Shown: positions 1-5,875, counted from the first letter of the stretch. The stretch: 5,875 bases of DNA from Sphingomonadaceae bacterium (GCA_947451875.1 CANGBE010000102.1:1-5875); one strand, 5' to 3'. Program-made: numbers and translations. Notes: a model not told the origin generated them from the sequence alone.

Positions 1-231
1 AAACTCCTCCGCGCCAAAGGCCTTGCTCTGGCGGCGACCTATACTGGCTGCCAATCATTAAAGGCGATGCGTTGTGTCGAAGATCCGGACACGATCATGT
101 TTCTGGCGGAATGGGATTCAATCGAAGCCCATGCAGCATCACGCCATGAAGCGGCGCATGTCCAATTCCGCGAACTGTTGCTGCCCTATGCTGCTGGCGC
201 GCGTGAGACGGTGCATTTCGCCAAGATCTGA
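1..231 (+). CDS. Antibiotic biosynthesis monooxygenase (ABM) domain protein, C-terminal part
   Basis: The frame is open from base 1 and ends at TGA 229-231, giving 76 residues; the start lies left of the window. The central stretch VEDPDTIMFLAEWDSIEAH, followed by a histidine-rich helix and a closing ETVHFAKI strand, is the usual pattern of the small ABM ferredoxin-like fold (putative quinol monooxygenase family). In that pattern a DPD turn leads into a strand ending in EWxS and then a helix. Family members are normally about 95-105 residues, so roughly 20-30 N-terminal residues are missing. Such proteins are cytoplasmic dimers that oxidise small quinol or polyketide-like substrates, or act as cofactor-free oxygenases; no particular substrate can be inferred here. 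It converges on the receptor remnant, with a hairpin between them. Family call is fairly confident, function is not. Confidence 0.75.
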   Translation, partial: KLLRAKGLALAATYTGCQSLKAMRCVEDPDTIMFLAEWDSIEAHAASRHEAAHVQFRELLLPYAAGARETVHFAKI

Positions 232-236
232 AACCT

Positions 237-246
237 CCCCCCCCCC
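237..246. repeat. Homopolymer run of ten C
   Basis: Ten consecutive C's lie five bases after the ABM stop codon and just before the terminator hairpin. The run is outside any coding frame I accept, so a length change would not alter a protein. The exact length may be a sequencing or assembly uncertainty. Confidence 0.85.
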
Positions 247-255
247 AAAGAAAAG

Positions 256-277
256 GGCCGCCGGTTTCCCGCCGGCC
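256..277. terminator. Probable bidirectional intrinsic terminator between convergent genes
   Basis: Bases 256-264 pair with 269-277 across a TTTC loop, with one C-C mismatch in a 9-bp GC-rich stem. An AAGAAAAG tract lies on the left and CTTTTCTT on the right. Each strand therefore has a GC stem followed by a T-rich run: CCCTTTTCTTT on the minus strand, and CTTTTCTT four bases after the stem on the plus strand. It lies between the stop of the ABM gene (231) and the stop of the minus-strand receptor remnant (308), as expected for a terminator shared by convergent genes. The minus-strand version is better, because its T run follows the stem directly. Confidence 0.7.
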
Positions 278-307
278 TCAACTTTTCTTGGGAGGCAAAC
301 TGGTAAA

Positions 308-907
308 TCAGCGTCCGCCGAAAGCCATCCGCAGACTGATGCCAACTTCGCGCGGTGCCGTTGTTGCGCCCTTTGGCAGGTAGATTGGCGTGTTGGTTGA
401 AATAGCGCCGACCGGGGTCATGCCGGTGAGGCCGCCGCCGATGTTGACCGGGAAGTAGAGATCAAGCGCAGAGGCGCTGGTCAGGAATGTTTCCGGCTCA
501 CCTTTCTGGCGGAAATAGCCGACGACGTAATCGAACGTGCCGCCAATCCGGTCAGCATTTTGCAGCCGTATTTCGTGTGTGGAGCCCGAGTTGTTCGAGA
601 GGGTGTTCTGCTGGAGCGTTGCTGCAGGCAGAGCTCCGGTTGGATCCTGATTGGTAATCGGGTTGAACGTAAAGTTGAGTGACGAACCCAGATAGATCAG
701 GCGCTGTCCGGCAAAATCAGCTTCGGCATTCCAGGCATAGTACTTAAAATTCTGGGCAACAGTGCGCGGCGTGAATTCAACTGACTTGCGGTCAGCCAGT
801 CCAAGCGTTCCATAGCTCCCGGCTTTGGTTGCAGGCGGCGAGAGAAAAATGGTTGTGCTTGGATTGACGCTGATCGTGCCGATGCTCGCAGGAGTGCTGT
901 AGCCCAT
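308..907 (-). pseudogene. TonB-dependent receptor remnant (barrel fragment with internal deletion)
   Basis: This 199-codon frame resembles the middle of sphingomonad-type TonB-dependent outer-membrane receptors. Landmarks are STHEIRLQN at residues 109-117 and FDYVVGYF at 125-132, a beta-hairpin signature of these barrels, and the closing PREVGISLRMAF, typical of the last barrel strand. Full receptors are usually 700-950 residues. Here the signal peptide, TonB box, plug and first strands are absent. About 50 residues after the middle signature the chain passes directly into a C-terminus, near residues 176-184 (about base 360-380). The simplest reading is 5' loss plus a large in-frame internal deletion. 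The nominal ATG (905-907) has no visible ribosome binding site and overlaps the long inverted repeat, so it is probably not a real start. The frame stays open only to a TGA at 935-937. A functional short protein is unlikely: it could not form a complete barrel and has no export signal. Confidence 0.75.
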
Positions 908-978
908 AGCCTGTAACCTCGGAAAAGTGAGACTTCACGCCCTCCAGGCGGTCTCACTTTTCCGAGGTTACAGGCTAT
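906..978. repeat. Perfect 28-bp inverted repeat, 73-bp palindromic unit
   Basis: Bases 906-933 are the exact reverse complement of 951-978, with 17 bases between. Inside the spacer, 938-941 (CGCC) pairs with 947-950 (GGCG) around a CTCCA loop, leaving a TTCA bulge at 934-937. The full unit could fold into a very stable hairpin on either strand. Each arm contains TGTAACCTCGG and AAAAGTGAGAC, ordered so that a TGT...ACA-ended unit is nested within it. The left arm abuts and slightly overlaps the receptor remnant. No T tract follows on either side, so it is not a standard terminator. No direct target duplication flanks it. It may be a miniature inverted-repeat element, two abutting ends of a lost insertion sequence, or an inverted duplication; the sequence alone does not decide. 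Confidence 0.9.
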
Positions 979-1187
979 CGTGCGAGCCGAAGGCTGAAGC
1001 CAGTATCCGACTGAAGTCGGAGGGGTTACTCCCCGAGTGGGACTCTAAATTGCTTGGGCGATCTATTGACCGGAGCCCAAGCAAGATCTGAATTATGCAA
1101 GGTCAAGTGGTGCATCGCTGACAGAAAAGCCGAAGGCCCATGATGCGCTGGTTGCGCCCACCGATGTGGTATCTCGCGCACAAAAAA
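979..1187. other. Gene-free stretch with a cluster of small hairpins
   Basis: I see no supportable gene here; short frames on both strands are broken by stops. Several hairpins occur in tandem. AGCC-GAA-GGCT is at 985-995. TCCGAC/GTCGGA with a TGAA tetraloop is at 1006-1021 (with T1012-A1015 able to close further). GGGG-TTACT-CCCC is at 1022-1034. A perfect 10-bp stem pairs 1050-1059 with 1075-1084 around a 15-base loop. A second GCC-GAA-GGC hairpin at 1129-1137 shares the 10-mer AGCCGAAGGC with 985-994. The run starts one base after the long inverted repeat. It may be part of a mobile-element end or a structured RNA, but no family is recognised. Confidence 0.45.
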
Positions 1188-1214
1188 CGGGGCACCGCCA
1201 GTGGCGATGCCCCG
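1182..1214 (-). terminator. Intrinsic terminator of the intact TonB-dependent receptor
   Basis: On the minus strand a stem forms between 1208-1214 and 1188-1194 (7 bp, CGGGGCA type). It continues after one mismatch with 4 more pairs (1203-1206 with 1196-1199) around a 3-base loop, and is followed directly by six T's (1187-1182). It lies 27 bases past the receptor stop codon. This is a textbook Rho-independent terminator. The plus-strand side has only TATTTT after the stem, so it may also stop transcription coming from the left, less efficiently. Confidence 0.88.
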
Positions 1215-1240
1215 TATTTTAAACCAGAGTTTCTGAGTAA

Positions 1241-3940
1241 TTAGAACTTCTCGGTGAAGCCCAGCTTAATCACGCGACCCAGTGTCCAGCCGTTAAAGGC
1301 ATTTGCATTGGTGTTCAGCCGCAAGACTGACTGTGGTGACACATTGAACACGTTGTCGATGTTCAGGCGCACGGCAGTTCCCTTAAGGAACCCACCTGAC
1401 TTTGCGAAGTCGTAGCCGACGTTCAAGTTAGTGACGATGAACGGGTTTACGTCCTGTTCAAGGCTCAAGTTATTGAGGTTGTTGTCATGATACTTACCCG
1501 AGTAGTTGACGGTGACCTTGGCAGAGTATCCGCCCTCGGTCCGCAGTCCAAGGCCCGCTGCTAGGTTCAGGCGCGGCTGACCGTGAGCAAGTTCATTGGT
1601 GATCGCGCCACCGCCAGTGATCCTAGCCCGTGTTGAATAGGTAGCGCTGTTGGTGATCGATACATGGCCGAAAGTCGTGTCGGTCTCGTAGTTCAAATGC
1701 ATATCCAAGCCTTCAACCTTGGCGGCGTTCAGGTTAGACGTACGGGTATCAACCAAGATTGCGACACCTGCCGCACCACCAACTTGGGCGGTGATCGCAG
1801 CGCCGTTTGCAAGCTGGCCCATGATTTGGGTAAAGAGTGCGTTATTATTGGCCGTAAGTTCGTTGTTATAGATATAGAGGCTTGGGTTGGTGTTGTAGGT
1901 ATTCGAGTTCGCAGGGTTCAGGTTGCCGATCGCGTTCTTGAGGTCGATCGAATAGAATTCCACCCCGAAGTTGAGACCTGTGAACGGTGTGGCATCAAAG
2001 CCAAGCGCCCAGCTCTTCGACGTCTGCGGCTTCACGCCAGCTGGTGAGCCACCGGTCAAAACGATGAAGTAAGTGCCGCTAAGGTTGTCAGTTTTACCCA
2101 CTGCAATAGTAGGCCGGGTGGTGACGTAATTTTGCCCTGCGCGTCCTAGGCCGATGCCCAGATTATCGTAAGGGGTAGGGGCATTGTAAGAAGTGCCCCA
2201 GTGACCATAGACCTTCAGCCATGACGTTGGCTTCAGCGTCAACCCGATGTTCGGATTAGTGGTGTCGCCAAAATCGCTATACTTATCGTAGCGGATCGAG
2301 CCCGCCAGTTCAGCAAATGAGGTGACCGGCAGGTGAAGCTCTCCGAAGACAGACTTAACATTGCGCGAGACGCTGGCGTAAGGCAAACCTCCCAATACGC
2401 CTTGCTTACCCGTGTAGATGCGGGTTGCATCCTTGTTGAAGTCATATTCAACGCCCGCAGCCACCTTGGCGTCACCGCCTGGCAACGCGAAGAGCGAGCC
2501 ATCGGCAACTGATTTGAACATCAGCAATTCGTGAGTTGTATCCTGTGCCGTTTCCCAGTTGGTAATGTCAGCGACAACCGCAGAGGTGGCGGCAGCGATA
2601 TTGGTGGGAACAATCTGACCGGCGGTGACATAGGTATCAATCGCGGCGGTATTGAGGCCCACGAAGTGGGTTGCATTGTTCGAACGGCCATAATGCATGG
2701 ATGTGCGCAGGGACCAGCTGCTGCTCAGCTTAACCGTCAGCTCCGGCGTCACGCCCCATGTTTCAATGGCGATCTTGTTCGGCGTGTTATGGTAAGACGA
2801 ATTGGGGCCGAGCGCGAAGCCAATGCCCTGCGGGAAATCATAGGTCTGACCTGCTGCTGTTCCCGGCGTAGATGGCGCACTAGGTGTTGTTGCTTTTGAT
2901 GTGTAACCCAGGTCATATTGTGACACACCCAATTCACGCTTCATCCAATAGCTGGTAATGCGAAGGTCGACCGTGTCTGAGAATGAATTAGAAACCGAGG
3001 CGAACACATTTGTGCGCTTCAGAGACGGCAAATAGGAGGCATCCAAGACCGTATCGCAGCCTGTGCCAAGAGCAACGGGACCGGCACCGGCCAGAGGATT
3101 GTTTGTCCATACGTTATACGACGGGATCCACGCATACCGCATCGCCGTAACCTGCGGAGTATTGCAGGTCGTTGACGTGAGCTTTACTACGCCGGCGGCA
3201 GAGTAAACCTTTCCGTTAGCCCAGGCGGTCTGCTTGTTGAGGATTTCGTTGCGGTCAGCGTGGCTGACTGAGACATAGGCGTTGCCTGTTGACCAGCTCT
3301 TACCCGCGGTAACCGAGCCGTCCCACTGGTGGAAGCCCTTGATGCGATCGCCAAAACCAAAGTTACCATCAATCTTGACGCCATCAAAGGTCTTCATGGT
3401 GCGGAAGTTCATCACGCCAGCCACAGCATCCGCGCCATAGAGCGAGGATCCGCCGTCGGTCACGATGTCAAGGCCCGTCAAAATGGCCGCAGGGATAATG
3501 TCAGGGTCAACCGACGAAGAATTCGAGCCAACCGGGGTCATGCGCAGGCCATCGAGCATGATCAGCGTCAAAGCGCCGGAGGTTGCGTTGGTCGAGGGGA
3601 AGCCGCGCAGGTTGGGACGAACAATCGTCGACACTGCGGTCAAGCCACGGGGGTTGCCTTCCGGACTAGCGTTGAAGTTGCCGAGCTGTGGAATTGAAGA
3701 CAACAGTGCGTTTGTCGAAATCGCGGCGACTTCAGCGATTGCCTTGGCATCCCTAGTCAGCGTCTGCGAGCCGGTGGCCTGCGTGCCGCGGATCAGGGTG
3801 CCGGTAACCACGATCTGCGCGTCGCCATCCTTGTTTGTAGCATCTGCAGCAGCAGCGGCTGCTGTTTCGGCTGCATAGACTGGCGTGGTGAGCGAGATAA
3901 GGCTGACGCTTGCCAGCGCAAGCTTCGTAGAAATTCGCAT
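1241..3940 (-). CDS. TonB-dependent outer-membrane receptor, full length
   Basis: An 899-residue receptor of the CirA/FepA-type superfamily in the sphingomonad style. Residues 1-23 form a signal peptide (MRISTK, hydrophobic core, cleavage after VYA). An alanine-rich linker and an IVVTGT TonB box at about 43-48 follow. The plug runs to about 200 and includes RPNLRGF, LIMLDGLRM and GGSSLYGADAVAGVMNF. The rest is a 22-strand-type barrel rich in alternating aromatic/polar strands, and the C-terminus ends in phenylalanine (LGFTEKF), as required for outer-membrane assembly. It would import a scarce substrate using TonB-ExbBD energy. The substrate could be a siderophore, a vitamin B12-like compound, an oligosaccharide or an aromatic compound; nothing in the sequence settles which. 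Another ATG lies 36 bases upstream (3976), but the start at 3940 has GGGAGGA five bases before it and begins a proper signal peptide. It is flanked by its own promoter region and terminator, with no transport partner beside it. Confidence 0.93.
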   Translation of the reverse strand: MRISTKLALASVSLISLTTPVYAAETAAAAAADATNKDGDAQIVVTGTLIRGTQATGSQTLTRDAKAIAEVAAISTNALLSSIPQLGNFNASPEGNPRGLTAVSTIVRPNLRGFPSTNATSGALTLIMLDGLRMTPVGSNSSSVDPDIIPAAILTGLDIVTDGGSSLYGADAVAGVMNFRTMKTFDGVKIDGNFGFGDRIKGFHQWDGSVTAGKSWSTGNAYVSVSHADRNEILNKQTAWANGKVYSAAGVVKLTSTTCNTPQVTAMRYAWIPSYNVWTNNPLAGAGPVALGTGCDTVLDASYLPSLKRTNVFASVSNSFSDTVDLRITSYWMKRELGVSQYDLGYTSKATTPSAPSTPGTAAGQTYDFPQGIGFALGPNSSYHNTPNKIAIETWGVTPELTVKLSSSWSLRTSMHYGRSNNATHFVGLNTAAIDTYVTAGQIVPTNIAAATSAVVADITNWETAQDTTHELLMFKSVADGSLFALPGGDAKVAAGVEYDFNKDATRIYTGKQGVLGGLPYASVSRNVKSVFGELHLPVTSFAELAGSIRYDKYSDFGDTTNPNIGLTLKPTSWLKVYGHWGTSYNAPTPYDNLGIGLGRAGQNYVTTRPTIAVGKTDNLSGTYFIVLTGGSPAGVKPQTSKSWALGFDATPFTGLNFGVEFYSIDLKNAIGNLNPANSNTYNTNPSLYIYNNELTANNNALFTQIMGQLANGAAITAQVGGAAGVAILVDTRTSNLNAAKVEGLDMHLNYETDTTFGHVSITNSATYSTRARITGGGAITNELAHGQPRLNLAAGLGLRTEGGYSAKVTVNYSGKYHDNNLNNLSLEQDVNPFIVTNLNVGYDFAKSGGFLKGTAVRLNIDNVFNVSPQSVLRLNTNANAFNGWTLGRVIKLGFTEKF

Positions 3941-3945
3941 ATGTA

Positions 3946-3952
3946 TCCTCCC
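3946..3952 (-). promoter_or_regulatory. Ribosome binding site that fixes the receptor start
   Basis: On the minus strand GGGAGGA is followed by five bases (TACAT) and then ATG at 3940-3938. This strong Shine-Dalgarno match supports the 3940 start over the upstream in-frame ATG at 3976. Just before it a small AGGGC/GCCCT hairpin (3966-3970 with 3955-3959) sits two bases away and could affect access to the site. Confidence 0.8.
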
Positions 3953-4062
3953 AGAGGGCCATTTTGCCCTGAGCAAGTGTCGGGATCATCCTATCACTGC
4001 GCGACGTCCATACAACATCGTCCCGCAGGACAAAGGGGGCGCTGCTGAACTGTTGCTCAGTG

Positions 4063-4096
4063 TTGCAAAAGAGTGACAGGTGTCATTTTGCAAAAT
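4063..4096. promoter_or_regulatory. Palindromic operator candidate upstream of the receptor
   Basis: TTGCAAAA (4063-4070) and TTTTGCAA (4086-4093) are mirrored around TGACA-GG-TGTCA (4074-4085), with a 3-base offset GAG on the left only. Overlapping it, 4085-4096 reads ATTTTGCAAAAT, a perfect 12-bp palindrome. Related TTTTGC or TGCAAA words occur nearby at 4136-4140 and 4170-4175. The site overlaps the proposed start of transcription of the receptor, the usual position for a repressor operator. The binding protein is not identifiable, and none is encoded in this window. Confidence 0.45.
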
Positions 4097-4124
4097 ATAT
4101 ACAAAAAACTTGAAATTGCGGAAA
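4096..4124 (-). promoter_or_regulatory. Candidate sigma-70-like promoter of the receptor gene
   Basis: On the minus strand TTTCCG (4124-4119) and TATATA (4101-4096) are separated by 17 bases, inside the most AT-rich stretch of the window. Transcription would start near 4089 and give a leader of about 150 bases before the ATG at 3940. The -35 match is poor, and other alignments shifted by a base or two are possible in this AT-rich DNA. The placement is an inference from spacing and base composition. Confidence 0.3.
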
Positions 4125-4235
4125 TCCGAAACAATTTTGCCGGAAAAATGGAAAAATGTAGGCAATCTGTGCAAATTTAGCTGCTGCGGCAGGTGTTGCG
4201 AATCGGCATCGCTGCGGCGATTGCTGTTCAACTGG

Positions 4236-4634
4236 TCAAACCAGACCCAACTTTGCAAGTTCTCCGGCCAGTTTTGCCGGGATCGCTTCACCCGCGACCT
4301 CGCCGTCACCAAGGTCAACTGGCGCATCAGCGTCGTCCAGGTAGCGCCAGCCCTGATGCGCGCGCTTGGGGCGCGGGTGGACGTCGATCAGTCGGGTGGA
4401 GATGACGATGTGCGTTTTGCCGCCCTCCGCCTCTTCAAAGCGCACGATCGGGCTGCGCATCACCAACTGGTGTTTGTAGATCCAGAATAGCGATCCGCCC
4501 GACACTATCTCCGTGTGGCGCTTGGGCAGATAGCGGGTGGTCAGAAGGGCCTCATCCCCCCGCGTCGTGAACCAGCCGCGCATATCTTCCAGCGATTGGG
4601 CGCCATAGGCAACTTTGGTCAGATGCAATGGCAT
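4236..4634 (-). CDS. DUF1489 family protein
   Basis: A 132-residue soluble protein that I recognise as DUF1489, an uncharacterised family found mainly in alphaproteobacteria. Visible signatures are the N-terminal MPLHLTKVA, TTRYLPKRHTEI (32-43), GGSLFWIYKHQLVMR (46-60) and PRPKRAHQGWRYL (87-99), followed by DAPVDL. The length fits the family (about 135-145 residues). No signal peptide, membrane segment or catalytic motif is apparent. The start at 4634 was preferred because the family begins MPLHLTK; a longer frame to 4673 would overlap the end of mgtE. No good ribosome binding site precedes it, and its ATG lies four bases after the mgtE stop (TAATGCCATG). It is therefore probably translated by coupling to mgtE. 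The family's function is unknown; the pairing with an Mg2+ transporter is suggestive only. Confidence 0.85.
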   Translation of the reverse strand: MPLHLTKVAYGAQSLEDMRGWFTTRGDEALLTTRYLPKRHTEIVSGGSLFWIYKHQLVMRSPIVRFEEAEGGKTHIVISTRLIDVHPRPKRAHQGWRYLDDADAPVDLGDGEVAGEAIPAKLAGELAKLGLV

Positions 4635-4638
4635 GGCA

Positions 4639-5875
4639 TTAATGCCCGACGCCTGCCAACTGGGCGAGGCCAAGGAAGCTGAGGAAGCCCATGCAATCGG
4701 TGCACATGGTCACGAACACCGCCGATGAAGTGGCTGGATCGATCTTCATCCGGTCCAAAGTAACCGGTACAAACACGCCTGCTAGGCCTGCAACCATGTT
4801 GTTGATCAGAATTGCCGTGCCGAACACCAGCGCCAGAGGCACCGAATGCCAGATCAGATAGGCGCCCACGCCGATCAGCAGCCCCAGCGAGACGCCATTG
4901 GCCGCGGCGATGCGGAATTCGCGATAGATGATGCGCAGGGTATTGGCGCTGGTCAGCTGGTTGGTAGCGATGGCGCGCACTACCACGGCGAGTGTCTGGG
5001 TTCCGGCATTGCCGCCCATGCCGGTAACGATACCCATCAGCGTTGCCAGAACTGCGTAGCGGGCAATCTCGGCATCGAACAGGCTGACCACCGTTGCGGC
5101 AAGCATGGCCGTCGGCAGGTTGACCAGCAGCCACAGCACGCGAGTGCGGAAGGTCAGGTGCAGCGGCTCGTTAATGTCGCCGTCGCCCGCGCCTGAGAGC
5201 AGCAGCACGTCTTCGCCGGCCTCTTCCTGAATGATATGAACCACGTCATCGACGGTAATCTGGCCAACCAGCCGCCCGGATTCATCCACCACCGCCGCCG
5301 AAATCAGCGCGTATTTCTGAAAGCGGAGCGCGACCTCTTCCTGATCCATCTCGACCGGGATCAGCGTCTGGTCGCGCTTCATCACATCGGCGAGCGCGAT
5401 GTTGCGCGGGGTGCGCAGGATCCAGCTTAGCGCGCAGGTGCCGAGCGGATGGTGCCGGGCATCGACGATGAACACTTCCCAGAATTCGGTCGCCAGAGAG
5501 TGATTTTCGCGCAGGTAATCGATCAGATCGCCCACGCTCATATGTTCGGGCACCGCGATGAAATCGCGGCTCATCAAGCGGCCGGCGGACTCTTCGGGGA
5601 ACGACAGCGCGGTTTCGATTGCCGCGCGGTCTTCAGGCTCCATCTCGGCGAGGACGGCCTTCTGGTCCTCCTCGTCGAGATCCTCGATCATGGCGACGGC
5701 GTCGTCGGTATCGAGCTGTTCGGCGATATCAGCGACGATATCGGCGGGCAGCGCCTCGATCATTAGCTCGCGGACGTGATCGTTAAGCTCGGCGAAAACC
5801 TCCGGGCCCATCAGATCGGTGATGGCCCGGGCGAATGCGGGGCGCTCGTCTCCCGGCAACAGCTCGAACAGATCG
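4639..5875 (-). CDS. mgtE: Magnesium transporter MgtE, lacking N-terminal start
   Basis: The frame stays open through the right edge (reading DLFELLPGDERPAF at the edge) and ends with TAA at 4641-4639. This leaves 411 residues of a protein usually about 450 long. In order it has an MgtE N-domain of helical repeats (to about 95, including EQLDTDDAVAMIEDL and FPEESAGRLM), two CBS domains (about 97-230, with ITVDDVVHIIQEEAGED linking to the plug helix) and a five-helix membrane domain (about 245-411). The membrane domain carries GMGGNAGTQTLAVVVRA (285-301) and TDCMGFLSFLGLA. The Asp in the latter matches the conserved pore Asp that binds Mg2+ in characterised MgtE. The protein is an inner-membrane dimeric Mg2+-selective channel gated by cytosolic Mg2+ binding at the N/CBS domains. 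A TTG at 5859 is not the true start, because family-like sequence continues upstream of it. Confidence 0.95.
   Translation of the reverse strand, partial: DLFELLPGDERPAFARAITDLMGPEVFAELNDHVRELMIEALPADIVADIAEQLDTDDAVAMIEDLDEEDQKAVLAEMEPEDRAAIETALSFPEESAGRLMSRDFIAVPEHMSVGDLIDYLRENHSLATEFWEVFIVDARHHPLGTCALSWILRTPRNIALADVMKRDQTLIPVEMDQEEVALRFQKYALISAAVVDESGRLVGQITVDDVVHIIQEEAGEDVLLLSGAGDGDINEPLHLTFRTRVLWLLVNLPTAMLAATVVSLFDAEIARYAVLATLMGIVTGMGGNAGTQTLAVVVRAIATNQLTSANTLRIIYREFRIAAANGVSLGLLIGVGAYLIWHSVPLALVFGTAILINNMVAGLAGVFVPVTLDRMKIDPATSSAVFVTMCTDCMGFLSFLGLAQLAGVGH

Noticed and set aside
906..978. Integron attC site or intrinsic terminator reading of the long inverted repeat.
   Set aside because: The arms lack the RYYYAAC/GTTRRRY core pairs and extrahelical bases of attC, and no T tract follows the stem on either strand.
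980..1090. Possible 5' end of a group II intron: GTGCG at 980-984 fits the GUGYG start, and class C introns insert just after hairpins.
   Set aside because: No reverse-transcriptase frame, no recognisable domain V and no 3' end are present. The five-base match alone is too weak.
222..1092. Direct repeat CAAGATCTGAA at 222-232 and 1082-1092, the first covering the ABM stop codon.
   Set aside because: An 11-base match is expected by chance several times in a window this long, and the flanking bases do not match.
1030..1187. Minus-strand frame through the hairpin region with a stretch reading DLAWAPVN, faintly like a CoA-transferase motif.
   Set aside because: The match is a few residues long, the frame soon hits stops and nothing else in the frame supports it.
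3329..3878. Long plus-strand open frames inside the receptor gene (also at 1664-2047 and 2531-2899).
   Set aside because: They lie opposite a well-supported receptor gene, show no family resemblance and have low-complexity composition typical of antisense shadows.
3941..3976. Twelve-residue N-terminal extension of the receptor (start at 3976).
   Set aside because: It would put charged residues before a good signal peptide, and the strong GGGAGGA site favours the ATG at 3940.
4232..4244. CTGGT-CAA-ACCAG hairpin over the DUF1489 stop codon as a terminator.
   Set aside because: The stem is only 5 bp and no T run follows on the minus strand.
4080..4490. Plus-strand frame of 136 codons across the receptor promoter and the DUF1489 gene.
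   Set aside because: It spans an AT-rich regulatory region and then reads antisense to a recognised gene; no ribosome binding site or recognisable domain.

Overview
The window looks like chromosomal DNA from an alphaproteobacterium, most likely a sphingomonad (Novosphingobium/Sphingomonas/Sphingobium type). The grounds are two TonB-dependent receptor loci side by side, a DUF1489 protein (a family I know from alphaproteobacteria), an ABM-type monooxygenase and moderately high GC outside the regulatory gaps. This is recognition from protein sequence only; no database was searched.

Layout from left to right. (1) Bases 1-231, + strand: the C-terminal 76 residues of a small antibiotic-biosynthesis-monooxygenase (ABM) fold protein. 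(2) Bases 237-290: a run of ten C's followed by a GC-rich hairpin that probably works as a terminator in both directions between convergent genes. (3) Bases 308-907, - strand: a decayed TonB-dependent receptor with no signal peptide or plug. Its remaining barrel segment runs abruptly into a receptor C-terminus. (4) Bases 906-1240: about 330 bases without a gene. They start with a perfect 28-bp inverted repeat lying exactly where the receptor remnant stops being receptor. A string of smaller hairpins follows, then a strong terminator. (5) Bases 1241-3940, - strand: an intact 899-residue TonB-dependent receptor with signal peptide, TonB box, plug and barrel. (6) Bases 3941-4235: its AT-rich promoter and leader, with a TTGCAAAA-type palindromic operator candidate. 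(7) Bases 4236-4634, - strand: a DUF1489 protein, 4 bases downstream of (8) bases 4639-5875, - strand: an MgtE Mg2+ channel/transporter that continues past the right edge.

The mgtE-DUF1489 pair looks like one transcription unit. The intact receptor has its own ribosome binding site, probable promoter and terminator, so it looks like a separately regulated outer-membrane uptake gene. Its substrate cannot be read from the sequence, and no periplasmic or inner-membrane partner lies next to it. The receptor remnant, the long inverted repeat and the hairpin cluster mark an old rearrangement site. This is the least ordinary part of the window. I do not see a clear new biological system; the inverted-repeat junction and the palindromic operator are the two signals most worth following.
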